A stretch of 29,788 nt of DNA from EX4572-165 sp002254885 (GCA_029939595.1 JAOZSQ010000021.1:1-29788); one strand, 5' to 3'; numbered from the stretch's first letter, positions 1 through 7,841 are shown. Translations and numbers: made by a program. Notes: generated by a model not told the origin, from the letters alone.

Positions 1-66
1 ATTGGAACGTGTATAACTGTTATTAAAGGATTACAACCCTTGTTGGGCGCAATAGATATTTTTTGA
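1..66 (+). CDS. C-terminal end of a gene cut by the left edge
   Basis: Frame 1 is open from the first base for 21 codons and ends at TGA (64-66), while the other two forward frames hit stops within the first 25 bases or so. The last residues read ...VIKGLQPLLGAIDIF. I do not recognise the family from so short a tail. A chance open frame in AT-rich DNA is possible. Confidence 0.35.
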   Translation: MGTCITVIKGLQPLLGAIDIF

Positions 67-139
67 TAAAATAACAGGCAACATTTATATACAAAAAATT
101 AGAAAGTATAGCATATAATATATGGGAGGGTTTTTTCAT

Positions 140-265
140 ATGATTAACCCAGGATCAGATCAAGAAAAAGAGTATCTTAAATATCTCCTAAAAAAATATG
201 GAGCAAATAAGGACACATCGAGGAATGATTTTAACAATGATAAATGTAAAACAAATTCTTCATAA
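140..265 (+). CDS. 41-aa hypothetical protein with strong ribosome binding site
   Basis: ATG at 140 follows the strong Shine-Dalgarno GGAGGG (125-130) with 9 nt spacing. The reading frame encodes 41 residues, starting MINPGSDQEKEYLKYLLKKY, and ends at TAA (263-265). The peptide is charged and hydrophilic, with one short helical stretch and no membrane segment or metal motif. A TATA-like run (tatatac) lies about 50 nt upstream. The gene converges on the HAD phosphatase gene and their last bases overlap at 260-265. No function is recognised; the main support is the ribosome binding site. Confidence 0.5.
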   Translation: MINPGSDQEKEYLKYLLKKYGANKDTSRNDFNNDKCKTNSS

Positions 266-904
266 GTGAATAAGAAATATAACTAACTCTGAAAAATTTG
301 AAAAACTATCATGTTCTTTCACTTCTCTATTCAAATGACAATATTTCATATTTGCCCTTTTTGCAAACTCCCTATCGCTTTCGCGGTCTCCAACATATAT
401 ACATTCTATTGTATCAATTTGTTTCTTTATTTTTGTAAAGAGGAAAAGATCGGGTTTAAGGTGTTCAATATCCCAAATGGTATTTCCTCTTCCAATATTT
501 ATAGAAAACAGATCCGAGTAACCAAACTCTGATACGAAAAAATCAACAATAATCTGAGGTGAATTGCTTATTATTCCAAAGATAAAATTATCTTTTAATT
601 GATATAACAATGGTACATCTTGAAAAGGCTGTATGATCCTTTGTTTCATCGCATAGAGTTTCTCATCTATGTAATACTTGTTTCGTATTGGCCATAATAC
701 TTCTTGATCAATGCCAAGATTCTTACTGATTTCTCTGAATTTTTCGACATTTTCAAAATGAAGATGACTCATATTTTCATCTGTAAGGAGTATATGAAAA
801 TGAGTAAGTGTTTTTTGAATGGATCTTTCAAGCCAGGAAACATCAGATTCTGAATCGAGAAGAACTCCATCAAGATCAAATAGAAGAAGCGGAGTATTGA
901 ACAT
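260..904 (-). CDS. HAD-superfamily hydrolase (phosphoglycolate-phosphatase-like)
   Basis: This is a 214-residue cytosolic phosphatase of the HAD superfamily. Motif I is FDLDGVLLDSE, with nucleophile and acid Asp10 and Asp12. A helical cap follows (about residues 18-100). Motif II is IISNS, the motif III lysine lies in LKPDLF, and motif IV is VGDRESD. The C1-type cap after motif I and the overall length fit subfamily IA, the phosphoglycolate phosphatase/beta-phosphoglucomutase group. The substrate cannot be told from sequence. The start is ATG at 904, preceded by AAGGTTGA on the minus strand. Upstream lies a remnant of an ABC permease 3' end, so the gene may once have followed an exporter operon. 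Confidence 0.85.
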   Translation of the reverse strand: MFNTPLLLFDLDGVLLDSESDVSWLERSIQKTLTHFHILLTDENMSHLHFENVEKFREISKNLGIDQEVLWPIRNKYYIDEKLYAMKQRIIQPFQDVPLLYQLKDNFIFGIISNSPQIIVDFFVSEFGYSDLFSINIGRGNTIWDIEHLKPDLFLFTKIKKQIDTIECIYVGDRESDREFAKRANMKYCHLNREVKEHDSFSNFSELVIFLIHL

Positions 905-933
905 GAAAAATCAACCTTTTTTTTATTTTATGA

Positions 934-970
934 TTAAACCGTGATGTCTTGATAGTTAAAAAAACCAGAT
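934..970 (-). pseudogene. Remnant of an ABC-2 permease C-terminus
   Basis: Read on the minus strand, these 37 bases match the last 12 codons, including the stop, of the intact permease gene that ends at 3220. The remnant would read IWFFNYQDITV-stop against IWYFNHKDITV-stop, if one extra T in a run of seven is ignored. About 30 of 36 aligned bases agree and most differences are at third codon positions, as expected from descent of a coding sequence. Further upstream I see no similarity. It sits directly in front of the HAD gene. Confidence 0.5.
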
Positions 971-1121
971 GGATTTTTTGAATTTAGATTTTACCCTAAA
1001 AATGAATACAATCTCATACTATCATACATGAAAAGTTATAATCACTCTGAAATGTTTGTTTTAAGGGAAGATACTTATAATAGTAGAGCTAAAATAGATG
1101 TATGGAGGAAGTGAAAATAAA

Positions 1122-1304
1122 ATGATCACTTTAAATTACTGCATGAAGTGTGGATCTAATTTTCTAATCCCAATGGAATACAGTGATGGTCTAGATGTTA
1201 CATTTTTTGGGTGTCCAGAATGCCTAAGTAAAAAATGGGAAAAACTATCCGATAGTCCAATTTTATCTGACAAACTAACTAGGAACAATCCAATATTAAA
1301 ATAA
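1122..1304 (+). CDS. Small zinc-ribbon protein
   Basis: This 60-residue protein has CMKCG near its N-terminus and FGCPECLSKKW about 25 residues later, giving a four-cysteine zinc ribbon (CxxC...CxxC). I chose ATG 1122 over ATG 1098 because GGAGGAAGTGA (1104-1114) lies between them and can only serve the second start. The C-terminal half is polar with no other motif. Such free-standing ribbons often bind nucleic acids or partner proteins, but nothing here shows which. The next ORF begins at the base after its stop codon. Confidence 0.6.
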   Translation: MITLNYCMKCGSNFLIPMEYSDGLDVTFFGCPECLSKKWEKLSDSPILSDKLTRNNPILK

Positions 1305-1505
1305 GTGAAAAGATATAATGAATGGGTAGATATCCATTCATATCTGGTCAATAATTATGATTTATTAGTATTAATCTCATTTTTAATATTTTATCATATA
1401 ATCTCTTCCATATTCAGCATTATTTTCTATGAACGGGGCGCAATCTTTCACAAGTTCTCCATCGCTAAAACGGAAGTTCCAGAAAAAATAACGAAAAAAT
1501 CTTAG
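1305..1505 (+). CDS. Possible small membrane protein
   Basis: GTG at 1305 immediately follows the TAA of the zinc-ribbon gene, and the frame runs 66 codons. Residues about 17-41 form one hydrophobic segment (LLVLISFLIFYHIISSIFSI), followed by a basic, polar tail. The adjacency suggests translational coupling, and an ATG two codons or so into the frame is absent, so GTG would be the start. It has no recognisable family, and AT-rich sequence easily yields hydrophobic chance ORFs. Confidence 0.3.
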   Translation: MKRYNEWVDIHSYLVNNYDLLVLISFLIFYHIISSIFSIIFYERGAIFHKFSIAKTEVPEKITKKS

Positions 1506-1649
1506 AAAATTCTTTTGAATTTCAGGAGAGGGCATGTTTTTTTTCTTTAAAAATTTAGTTTTCTCCTAGTGTCTACTTTCTACCTCATTGACATGGATTA
1601 GTTGAATTTTTCTTAAAAAACTGTCGATATTTTCAGTTTTTAGTGACCA

Positions 1650-2416
1650 CTAATAAGGTAATAAAAAGTACATTTTACAGATATGGAAGACCAAAAACAC
1701 TCTGGAACTTCCGCTAAAAAATAAGGACAATGGTTCAAAATAAAATCTTAACGCGATCCATGCATAAGTATAAGTTAAGATATCGCCAGGTTTTAGATTT
1801 CCAATATGTCCCTTATCTATTTTAAATTCTACAATGTTTCTATTGAAATCATAGGACACTTCAGCATCATTGAATTTATTTGTAAACGGTTTATCTAATC
1901 CTACATGACCTAAACTATTTTCTCCATCATTATGAAGATGGTTCCACGAAGCATATGAAACTCCATTGAATGTCCAATGTATTGAATAAATTCCACGTTG
2001 GGAAGTTGGTTCTAAATCTTTAAGTTTTACAGTTGTATAAAGATAGTTTGATTCAAATTCATTTTCATGAAACCATGCAGAATCAATATTAATAAAATCA
2101 AATGAATTTATCTGTAACATTAACAGTGCAATGTGTGTCCTTATTCTTGTAGGATATTAGATTAATGCTCCAAATTGATCATCAAAGTTATCCTTTATTT
2201 CAGGATCGTTCTCATCACCTGCTGGTACTATTGACGAAAACATCATCATTAACAATATTATACAAAAAAAGGATAGTAGTCAGCGGTCTGAAGTTCAAGA
2301 ATTTTTCCTCGGAGTAATTAAAATTGTATTGGAATAATAAAATTCTTGACCATAAGGAGAAAACTTCAGACCGCTGATTAACATCAAAAAAAGATACAAA
2401 TCAATTTATTTCTCAT
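1650..2416 (-). pseudogene. Secreted hypothetical protein, broken by MITE-like insertion and stop codon
   Basis: ATG at 2416 has the SD AGAGGTGA (2423-2430) and begins a signal peptide, MRNKLICIFF. The frame is then interrupted by a 98-bp inverted-repeat element (2280-2377). Beyond it the signal peptide resumes as LLSFFCIILLMMMFSSIVPAG, then DENDPEIKDNFDDQFGALI, an in-frame TAA (2157-2159), and the rest of the protein in the same frame (SAWFHENE...YLYTTVKLKDL...IHWTFNGVSYASW...). It is a paralogue of the gene just upstream (2432-3059): SAWFxENExExNYLY, the HWxxNG motif and the PGDILTYTYA/KGDVLENTYA segment align. The family appears to be an exported beta-rich domain of unknown function. The C-terminal 20 residues look unrelated to the paralogue and may be out of frame. 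Confidence 0.75.
2280..2377. mobile_element. MITE-like 98-bp element with 16-bp terminal inverted repeats
   Basis: The left end TCAGCGGTCTGAAGTT (2280-2295) and the right end AACTTCAGACCGCTGA (2362-2377) are perfect 16-bp inverted copies. A second inverted pair, TCAAGAATTTT (2295-2305) and its complement (2339-2349), lies inside. The element encodes no protein and is more GC-rich at its ends than its surroundings. It lies within the signal-peptide region of the broken gene at 1650-2416. I cannot identify a clean target-site duplication. A large stem-loop with a regulatory role is the alternative. Confidence 0.65.
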
Positions 2417-2431
2417 TATTTTTCACCTCTT

Positions 2432-3059
2432 TTAATATTGAATCACATAATCTCTTCCATAATTTGATGGTTCTGGTGCAAAATCTACAACATTTTTACC
2501 AGAAATTAATAACAAAATACTTCGCAATATTGGCCGTGAAAAACCCATTCTTCCAATAAAGCCAAAACGTTCAAATGCTGATGCATAGGTATTTTCCAAT
2601 ACATCTCCCTTCTGCGGATCATTAATGATGTTTTTAGGTATTTTACATATAACAATCCCAGTTTCTTCATCATATTCCCCGGTAATTTCTTGATAATGCT
2701 CTTTGAACCATAATCCATGACCCATACCCTGCAGTAAAATCAAACCAGGGATTACCATAACCAATATGCATCCCAGATACACATGGAATTCCATTGTATT
2801 CCCAATGAACTGTTAAATGTTGTTTAGGGCGATATGGGTTGATTTTTTTTATTTTAAGAGCCATATATAAGTAATTAGGTTCTTCTTCATTCTCAAAAAA
2901 CCATGCTGAAATTATATCTAAATAATTTACAACATTTGAATCTGTTTCATCAATAATTTCAGGATATTCTTCTGAACCCGCAGTAACAATTCCAGTTATT
3001 GGAATTATTGTTGTAATAATCAACATAATACATATTTGTATAACAATCATTTTTTTCAT
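2432..3059 (-). pseudogene. Secreted hypothetical protein, frameshifted
   Basis: ATG at 3059 is preceded by GGAG (complement of 3066-3069) with 6 nt spacing; the longer TTG start at 3071 would overlap that SD. Residues 1-25 or so are a signal peptide (MKKMIVIQICIMLIITTIIP). The mature part reads NYLDIISAWFFENEEEPNYLYMALKIK...HWEYNG. Near 2700-2730 the homologous sequence moves to another frame and continues WFKEHYQEITGEYDEETGI...KGDVLENTYASAFERFG, ending at 2432 with ...GRDYVIQY. The total of 628 bases from start to stop is one more than a multiple of three, as a one-base insertion predicts. It is the paralogue of the next gene downstream. A sequencing or assembly error could also produce the shift. 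Confidence 0.75.
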
Positions 3060-3219
3060 ATATTTCTCCAATAATATGTAATATATATCATATATCTAGT
3101 TTTTACTATGTTTTTTTGCATTATCATTGAAATATATGTATTATTAAACAATATACAAAAGTTGTTAAGTTAAATCTGAATTATTATTACACATATCAAC
3201 CATCAATTATCTTTAAGGT

Positions 3220-4038
3220 TTAAACTGTAATATCTTTATGGTTAAAATACCAGATTGATACAAACAACATGATACAACAAACCAGTATCAATACACTAGT
3301 TCCAAATCCATCGATTTCACCAAATTTCAAAGCTTTATAAGGTTTGAAATAATGTTTCAATGATAAATTACCAAGAAATTCAAAATCAGATGATAATTCT
3401 GCGATTGAATCAAAAATAAACATAGAAACAACAATTGCCATTGTTACAATACTTGCCCTCATTTTTTCATATATAAGTGTTGAAATCAAGATTCCAATAC
3501 TAATAATAGAAAGAAAATATGGAACTGATATAAGATGAGTTAAGAACAAATTAAAAAAATTAAGTTCCTCCCCAATTCCAATTGTTACACCCATAATTAC
3601 AAACATTGTAGTAAAATTAATGATCAATAACATAGGAATTAAACCAATGAATTTTTCAATAATAATTTGTGTACGAGAAACAGGATTTGACATAAGAACA
3701 TCAATTGTTTTTGATTCGATTTCTTTTGCAATTATAGATGCTGCAATAAAACCAATGACGATCCCAAGGATAAGAGTCCAAAAGATTTGATACATTTCAA
3801 TATTGAGAAAACCAACATATGTTGCCATATCTTCATATCCCGGGATAAATGCAAATGAATCAAAAGCACTTGATTGGCCCATTTCAACCATCATATCCTT
3901 AAACGAAGGAAACATTCCAGCATACATTACAGCCATACCACAAAACAAGAGTGTAAGAATTATTGTTGATTTCCAGTAATCTTTCATCGTCTGAATCGCT
4001 ATTTGAAACCTTAGAATCTGCTTGAAATTCAAATTCAT
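3220..4038 (-). CDS. ABC-2 type transporter permease
   Basis: The 272-residue membrane protein has about six hydrophobic segments. The first follows a cytoplasmic amphipathic start (MNLNFKQILRFQIAIQTMKD), the second lies in LILGIVIGFIAASII, and the last ends in VSIWYFNHKDITV. The segment AKEIESKTIDVLMSNPVSRTQII between segments 2 and 3 is the typical ABC-2 permease coupling region (E-x-x-x-T-x-D-x-L-x-x-x-P-x-S/T-R). I start at ATG 4038 because GGGGGAG lies 7 nt upstream; the ATG at 4062 has none. The gene begins one base after the stop of the ATPase gene, so the two form an exporter. The substrate is unknown; a natural-product, peptide or antibiotic exporter is likely. Confidence 0.88.
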   Translation of the reverse strand: MNLNFKQILRFQIAIQTMKDYWKSTIILTLLFCGMAVMYAGMFPSFKDMMVEMGQSSAFDSFAFIPGYEDMATYVGFLNIEMYQIFWTLILGIVIGFIAASIIAKEIESKTIDVLMSNPVSRTQIIIEKFIGLIPMLLIINFTTMFVIMGVTIGIGEELNFFNLFLTHLISVPYFLSIISIGILISTLIYEKMRASIVTMAIVVSMFIFDSIAELSSDFEFLGNLSLKHYFKPYKALKFGEIDGFGTSVLILVCCIMLFVSIWYFNHKDITV

Positions 4039-4039
4039 T

Positions 4040-5092
4040 CTATGCTCCCCCTTCTGATGCATAATAACGCATGAAATAATCTTCTAAATTAAATTCTTGT
4101 ATCTCTAAATCCAAAATTGTGTATTTCCCCATCCTCTTGATCCACTCATCAATATTGTTTTGTACTGAAATCTCAATCCATCCATCAATAAGGCTGGCCT
4201 GAGGTAATGAAATAATGTCTGTGGTATCTTCTTTAATTCTCAATCGAATTTTCTTCCCTGTCTTCTTTTTCAATGTTTCAATATTTTCAAGAGCAACAAT
4301 CTTTCCATTTCGAATTATTGCGACCCTATCGCAAATCCTATCTACTTCACTGAGGATATGAGATGAAAAAAACATTGTCCGACCTTTTTGTTTTTCCTTT
4401 TTAAGAAACTCATAAAATTTCTGTTGAAGCAATGGATCCAAACCAGATGTTGGTTCATCCATAATTACCATTTCAGGATCATCCATAAATGCTTGAACAA
4501 TTCCAATTTTCTGTTTCATACCTTTGGAATACCCTTTTATTTTCCGATCAAGAGGCAACTCAAAAATCTCAAATAAATCATTTAATAATGAAAGGTCCGT
4601 ATTTCGTATATTGCTAAAAAATTGTAGGAATTGCCTGCCTGTTAAATGCTCATATAATGCTAGTTCACCAGGTATGTATCCAACATTTTTCCTAATTTCG
4701 ACAATATTTTCTTTGATGTTTTTACCAAAAATATATGCTTCGCCATTGTTTGGTTTTAAAAAACCTAGTAGCGTTCTAATGGTTGTTGTTTTCCCTGCAC
4801 CATTTGGTCCAAGGAACCCAAATATCTCTCCTTTCTTCACATTAAATGAAATATTATTTACAGCCACAACATCCTTATATTTTTTTGTAAGGTTTTTTAC
4901 TTCAATAACATTATAGTCAGACATATGGGTCTTTTTTGATTGTTTATCATCACTTTTTGGAAATGTAAACGATCCTTTAACCCCGCACTTAGAACATGTT
5001 AAAATGCTTTTTTTACCAGGTGATCCTTTGATTTCAATGATATTGTTACATTGAGGACACTTCACTGTTTTTAAAATTATTTCTGGTTTCAT
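4040..5092 (-). CDS. ABC transporter ATP-binding protein with N-terminal zinc ribbon
   Basis: The 350-residue protein powers the ABC-2 permease encoded next to it. Residues 12-36 hold a zinc ribbon (CPQC...CSKC), unusual in this family. From about residue 60 follows a CcmA/NatA-type ATPase domain with Walker A GPNGAGKTT, a Q-loop in NVGYIPGE, the signature YSKGMKQK, Walker B VIMDEPTSGLDP and the switch histidine in SSHILSE. A C-terminal domain of about 90 residues, ending YFMRYYASEGGA, resembles the regulatory tail of such exporters. ATG 5092 is preceded by GGGTGG at 6-7 nt, while the frame could extend to a GTG at 5101. Confidence 0.9.
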   Translation of the reverse strand: MKPEIILKTVKCPQCNNIIEIKGSPGKKSILTCSKCGVKGSFTFPKSDDKQSKKTHMSDYNVIEVKNLTKKYKDVVAVNNISFNVKKGEIFGFLGPNGAGKTTTIRTLLGFLKPNNGEAYIFGKNIKENIVEIRKNVGYIPGELALYEHLTGRQFLQFFSNIRNTDLSLLNDLFEIFELPLDRKIKGYSKGMKQKIGIVQAFMDDPEMVIMDEPTSGLDPLLQQKFYEFLKKEKQKGRTMFFSSHILSEVDRICDRVAIIRNGKIVALENIETLKKKTGKKIRLRIKEDTTDIISLPQASLIDGWIEISVQNNIDEWIKRMGKYTILDLEIQEFNLEDYFMRYYASEGGA

Positions 5093-5240
5093 TTTAACCA
5101 CCCATCACATTCTTCAAAGTTAACTTTTATAATAAGTAATGATAGGACATTAATAGGTTTTCTTGTAATAATTATTTCAAAGTAAGTTTTATCCCATCCA
5201 TTAATTGAAAACTATAAAATTCAAGCATATTTTTTCTTTT

Positions 5241-5642
5241 TTATTCAACAATGAGGTCTTTTGAATATTTATCCGTATCCGCTAGAAGGAATTCATTACT
5301 CATGCTAAGGGAATCCTTTGGACATATATCATTACATTGTGAACAGAAGCAACATCTAGCTAAATATATCTTGATTTTCTTATCCTCTGGTTTAAACTCA
5401 ATAGCACCTGTTGGACATACTTTAATACAGAGTTTACAGCCAATACAGGATTCTTTATCATATTGTATTTTACCACGGAAATTAGGAGGAGTTTCAACAG
5501 GAGGAATCATCTTTGCTTTTCCTTCTCCAACTGCCTTTAAAAAACCTGTTACTGACGCTGGCGCATATTTTGCAGGGAATTTATTTGTAAATGGTTTTTT
5601 AAACATCTGAGCAAAGGTTCGTGGGAGCATTGTAAATTTCAT
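5241..5642 (-). CDS. Group 4 [NiFe] hydrogenase ferredoxin-like subunit (EchF/MbhN-like)
   Basis: The 133-residue iron-sulfur protein carries two 4Fe-4S motifs, CIGCKLCIKVCP and CCFCSQCNDICP, in the arrangement of NuoI/EchF/MbhN. Its N-terminal segment (LPRTFAQMFKKPFTNKFPAKYAP, then PNFRGKIQYD before the first cluster) is also typical of this subunit. It would carry electrons between soluble ferredoxin and the small subunit. Its ATG overlaps the stop of the large-subunit gene by four bases, making it the last gene of the four-gene operon. No hydrogenase membrane gene follows; the next gene downstream is an ABC transporter gene on the same strand after about 150 bases. Confidence 0.9.
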   Translation of the reverse strand: MKFTMLPRTFAQMFKKPFTNKFPAKYAPASVTGFLKAVGEGKAKMIPPVETPPNFRGKIQYDKESCIGCKLCIKVCPTGAIEFKPEDKKIKIYLARCCFCSQCNDICPKDSLSMSNEFLLADTDKYSKDLIVE

Positions 5643-6868
5643 TTCATCAACTCCTTTGTTTTTTTAACACTCAAATGATGAAGCTGCTCACTTGTCATAT
5701 ATGATTGTCGTCCATTCTTTACAATACCAACCCGATTAGTACAGCTCATGCAAGGATCAGTTGATGCTGCAACAATAGGGATATCTGCTATTTGTTCCCC
5801 CATAAACATAGGAATCCAAGGAAGAACATTTGAATACGTTGGAGCACGTACTTTCCAAGAATATGGCGATTCTGCATTCATGTATTTTACATAATGAAAT
5901 ACTTCACCCCTTGGTGCCTCCATACGACCAATTCCCTCTCCTTCAATTTTTTTCAGTTGATTTAGAAGTTTTACAAGTTTTGGTTCAGAAACAATTTCAC
6001 CCTCAGGCATACGATCAATGCTTTCCCCGATAAGTTCAACAGATTGTTTCACCTCAAGAAGACGAACAATTATTCTATCATATACATCCCCATTTACTTC
6101 CCCAGTTACAATATCTGGAGTCATATATTCAATATCAAAATCACCAAACGAAAAATATGGCTGATCAATCCGTACATCTTTTTTCACACCAGATGCTCTT
6201 GCCAATGGGCCAACTGCACATAATTTCAATGCATCTTCTTTTGTTAAAACTCCACAACCCTGACTTCTTAATTGAAATGTTTTATCCTCAAGAAAGATTT
6301 TTCGTAATTTTTCCCAACTTCCTTTTATAAGATTTAATTTTTCATTGATATATGGAAGCATATCAGAAGTGATATCTCTTCTCACCCCTCCAATCATTGT
6401 TATCCCTTTTGTAATACGATTTCCACAGAGATATTCGGTCAAATCCAATGCAGTCTCTCTAATTTGCCATGTTAAAAACAGTACTGTATCAAATCCAATT
6501 TCATGAGCTGCAACACCCGCCCATAAAACATGGGAACAAATGCGTTCAAGTTCTTGATGGATAATTCGAAGATACTGAGCTCTCTCAGGAACTTCTATTT
6601 TTGCAACACGTTCTGTTGCAAGGGTAAAAGCCATTGGATGACAATATGAACAAATTCCACATATCCTTTCGGCAAGATACAAGACTTGAACAGGATTTCT
6701 CTTTGTAGCAGCCCATTCAATTGATCGGTGTACCTGACCCAGTTTAATATCAACATCAACAATTTTTTCTCCTTCTATCTCAAAATTAAATTGTACAGGT
6801 TCTTTTAATGCCGGATGAATCGGACCAATTGGAATTTGATAACTAGTTTTTGTTTTTCCCTTGCTCAT
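5639..6868 (-). CDS. Group 4 [NiFe] hydrogenase large subunit (EchE/MbhL-like)
   Basis: This is the catalytic 409-residue subunit that binds the NiFe(CN)2CO centre. The L1 motif is ERICGICSYCH (Cys70, Cys73, His77). The L2 motif is DPCMSCTNR (Cys373, Cys376, Arg379). All four nickel-binding cysteines are present, so this is a hydrogenase and not a NuoD-type complex I subunit. A 30-residue tail follows Arg379, the usual cleavage point for a HycI-type protease, and such a protease is encoded at 9347-9796. The gene overlaps its neighbours on both sides by four bases. Its closest families are Ech and Mbh, energy-converting, ferredoxin-linked hydrogenases. Confidence 0.93.
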   Translation of the reverse strand: MSKGKTKTSYQIPIGPIHPALKEPVQFNFEIEGEKIVDVDIKLGQVHRSIEWAATKRNPVQVLYLAERICGICSYCHPMAFTLATERVAKIEVPERAQYLRIIHQELERICSHVLWAGVAAHEIGFDTVLFLTWQIRETALDLTEYLCGNRITKGITMIGGVRRDITSDMLPYINEKLNLIKGSWEKLRKIFLEDKTFQLRSQGCGVLTKEDALKLCAVGPLARASGVKKDVRIDQPYFSFGDFDIEYMTPDIVTGEVNGDVYDRIIVRLLEVKQSVELIGESIDRMPEGEIVSEPKLVKLLNQLKKIEGEGIGRMEAPRGEVFHYVKYMNAESPYSWKVRAPTYSNVLPWIPMFMGEQIADIPIVAASTDPCMSCTNRVGIVKNGRQSYMTSEQLHHLSVKKTKELMK

Positions 6869-7407
6869 TCTTTCACCTCGTCATGTAAATTTCGCACCAT
6901 TTTATCAGGACCAGTTTCATCACGTCTCCAAGGATATGTACACTCTGGAAAATCCTCAGATATGAACACTCGATCATCTTTTGGAATGCCAATAACTTTT
7001 ATCCCAAGCATCTCTTGCTTTTCCTGCTCAGAAATAAGAGCCCCAGGGATAAGATCTGTAATAGTATCGATAGTAAGATCATTTTTAGGTAATGAAACAG
7101 TAAAACTTACTGAAATATCTCTTGATTTTGCCCCACAATATAATGAAAAATGATGTACAAGTTCAACAGTATCACCTAAATCATAGCCAGATGAAACCGC
7201 AAAATGAGGATACTTTTCAAAGGTAAAAAGATGTTTCACAACATCTTTATATGCAGATCTTTCAATCCTTATCCAAATATGGAAAAACTCGTTTTTCTTT
7301 AAACCATTGACATATTTTTCCACACGTGCATCAAGAATATTATTTTTAAATTCACCCTTATATGATTGTACAATTTCATCAGGTGTTAAAATCTTAAGAG
7401 CAGTCAT
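6865..7407 (-). CDS. Group 4 hydrogenase NuoC-like subunit (EchD/MbhK-like)
   Basis: The 180-residue hydrophilic protein belongs to the NuoC/30-kDa subunit family. The centre reads IWIRIERSAYKDVVKHLF..., and the diagnostic end is IPKDDRVFISEDFPECTYPWRRDE, equivalent to the GHPLRKD-type signature of NuoC. It has no cofactor motif and helps to hold small and large subunits together. Its ATG overlaps the TAA of the small-subunit gene (TAATG) and its own stop overlaps the large-subunit start (ATGA), so the four genes are translationally coupled. Confidence 0.85.
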   Translation of the reverse strand: MTALKILTPDEIVQSYKGEFKNNILDARVEKYVNGLKKNEFFHIWIRIERSAYKDVVKHLFTFEKYPHFAVSSGYDLGDTVELVHHFSLYCGAKSRDISVSFTVSLPKNDLTIDTITDLIPGALISEQEKQEMLGIKVIGIPKDDRVFISEDFPECTYPWRRDETGPDKMVRNLHDEVKE

Positions 7408-7841
7408 TATTTCGCCTCCAATGTTTCAAGCTTTGTCCATGCTTTTACAACACCATATATTATATTCTCAGGTCGAGGTGGACATCCGATCACATGAACA
7501 TCAACAGGCAACACATTATCAATTGGTCCAACCAAGTTATATGCCTCATAAAAAACATCACCTGTATTTCCACAGTTTCCAACACACAATACTGCTTTTG
7601 GATCTGGCATTTGTTCATATGCTCTTTTCACTTTTTCCACCAGCTGCCGGGTTACAGGACCAGTTATTAGCAAAACATCTGCATGACGGGGAGATCCTAC
7701 TAATTTAATTCCAAACCGTTCTGCATCATAACGCGGGCAAAGTGCAGCAATAATTTCAATATCACAACCATTGCAAGAACCACTATTACAATGATACACC
7801 CATAATGCTTTCTTAAACGCTTTTGTAAGACCTTTTGCCAT
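7407..7841 (-). CDS. Group 4 [NiFe] hydrogenase small subunit (EchC/MbhJ-like)
   Basis: The 144-residue protein binds the proximal 4Fe-4S cluster. Visible ligands are CNSGSCNGCDIE near the N-terminus, Cys in VLCVGNCGNTG, and Cys in VIGCPPRPENI, the standard NuoB/EchC pattern. The short length, without the C-terminal cluster domain of group 1-3 small subunits, places it in group 4. ATG 7841 (MAKGLTKAF) is preceded by GGAG (complement of 7852-7855) at 10 nt; extension to a TTG at 7862 is less likely. It is the first gene of the operon, and no EchA or EchB membrane gene precedes it. Confidence 0.92.
   Translation of the reverse strand: MAKGLTKAFKKALWVYHCNSGSCNGCDIEIIAALCPRYDAERFGIKLVGSPRHADVLLITGPVTRQLVEKVKRAYEQMPDPKAVLCVGNCGNTGDVFYEAYNLVGPIDNVLPVDVHVIGCPPRPENIIYGVVKAWTKLETLEAK

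Noticed and set aside
1136..1351. Minus-strand ORF of 71 codons
   Set aside because: It is the complement of the zinc-ribbon gene, which has a good SD and cysteine motifs; the opposite frame has neither.
2506..2718. 70-codon minus-strand ORF within the frameshifted secreted-protein gene
   Set aside because: It is the third, non-homologous frame; the paralogue aligns with the other two frames.
4388..4916. Plus-strand ORFs opposite the ABC ATPase gene
   Set aside because: They are antisense to a clear ATPase with all motifs, and their sequences show no family features.
6815..7153. Plus-strand ORF opposite the NuoC-like hydrogenase subunit gene
   Set aside because: It is antisense to overlapping hydrogenase genes with clear family motifs and has no SD.
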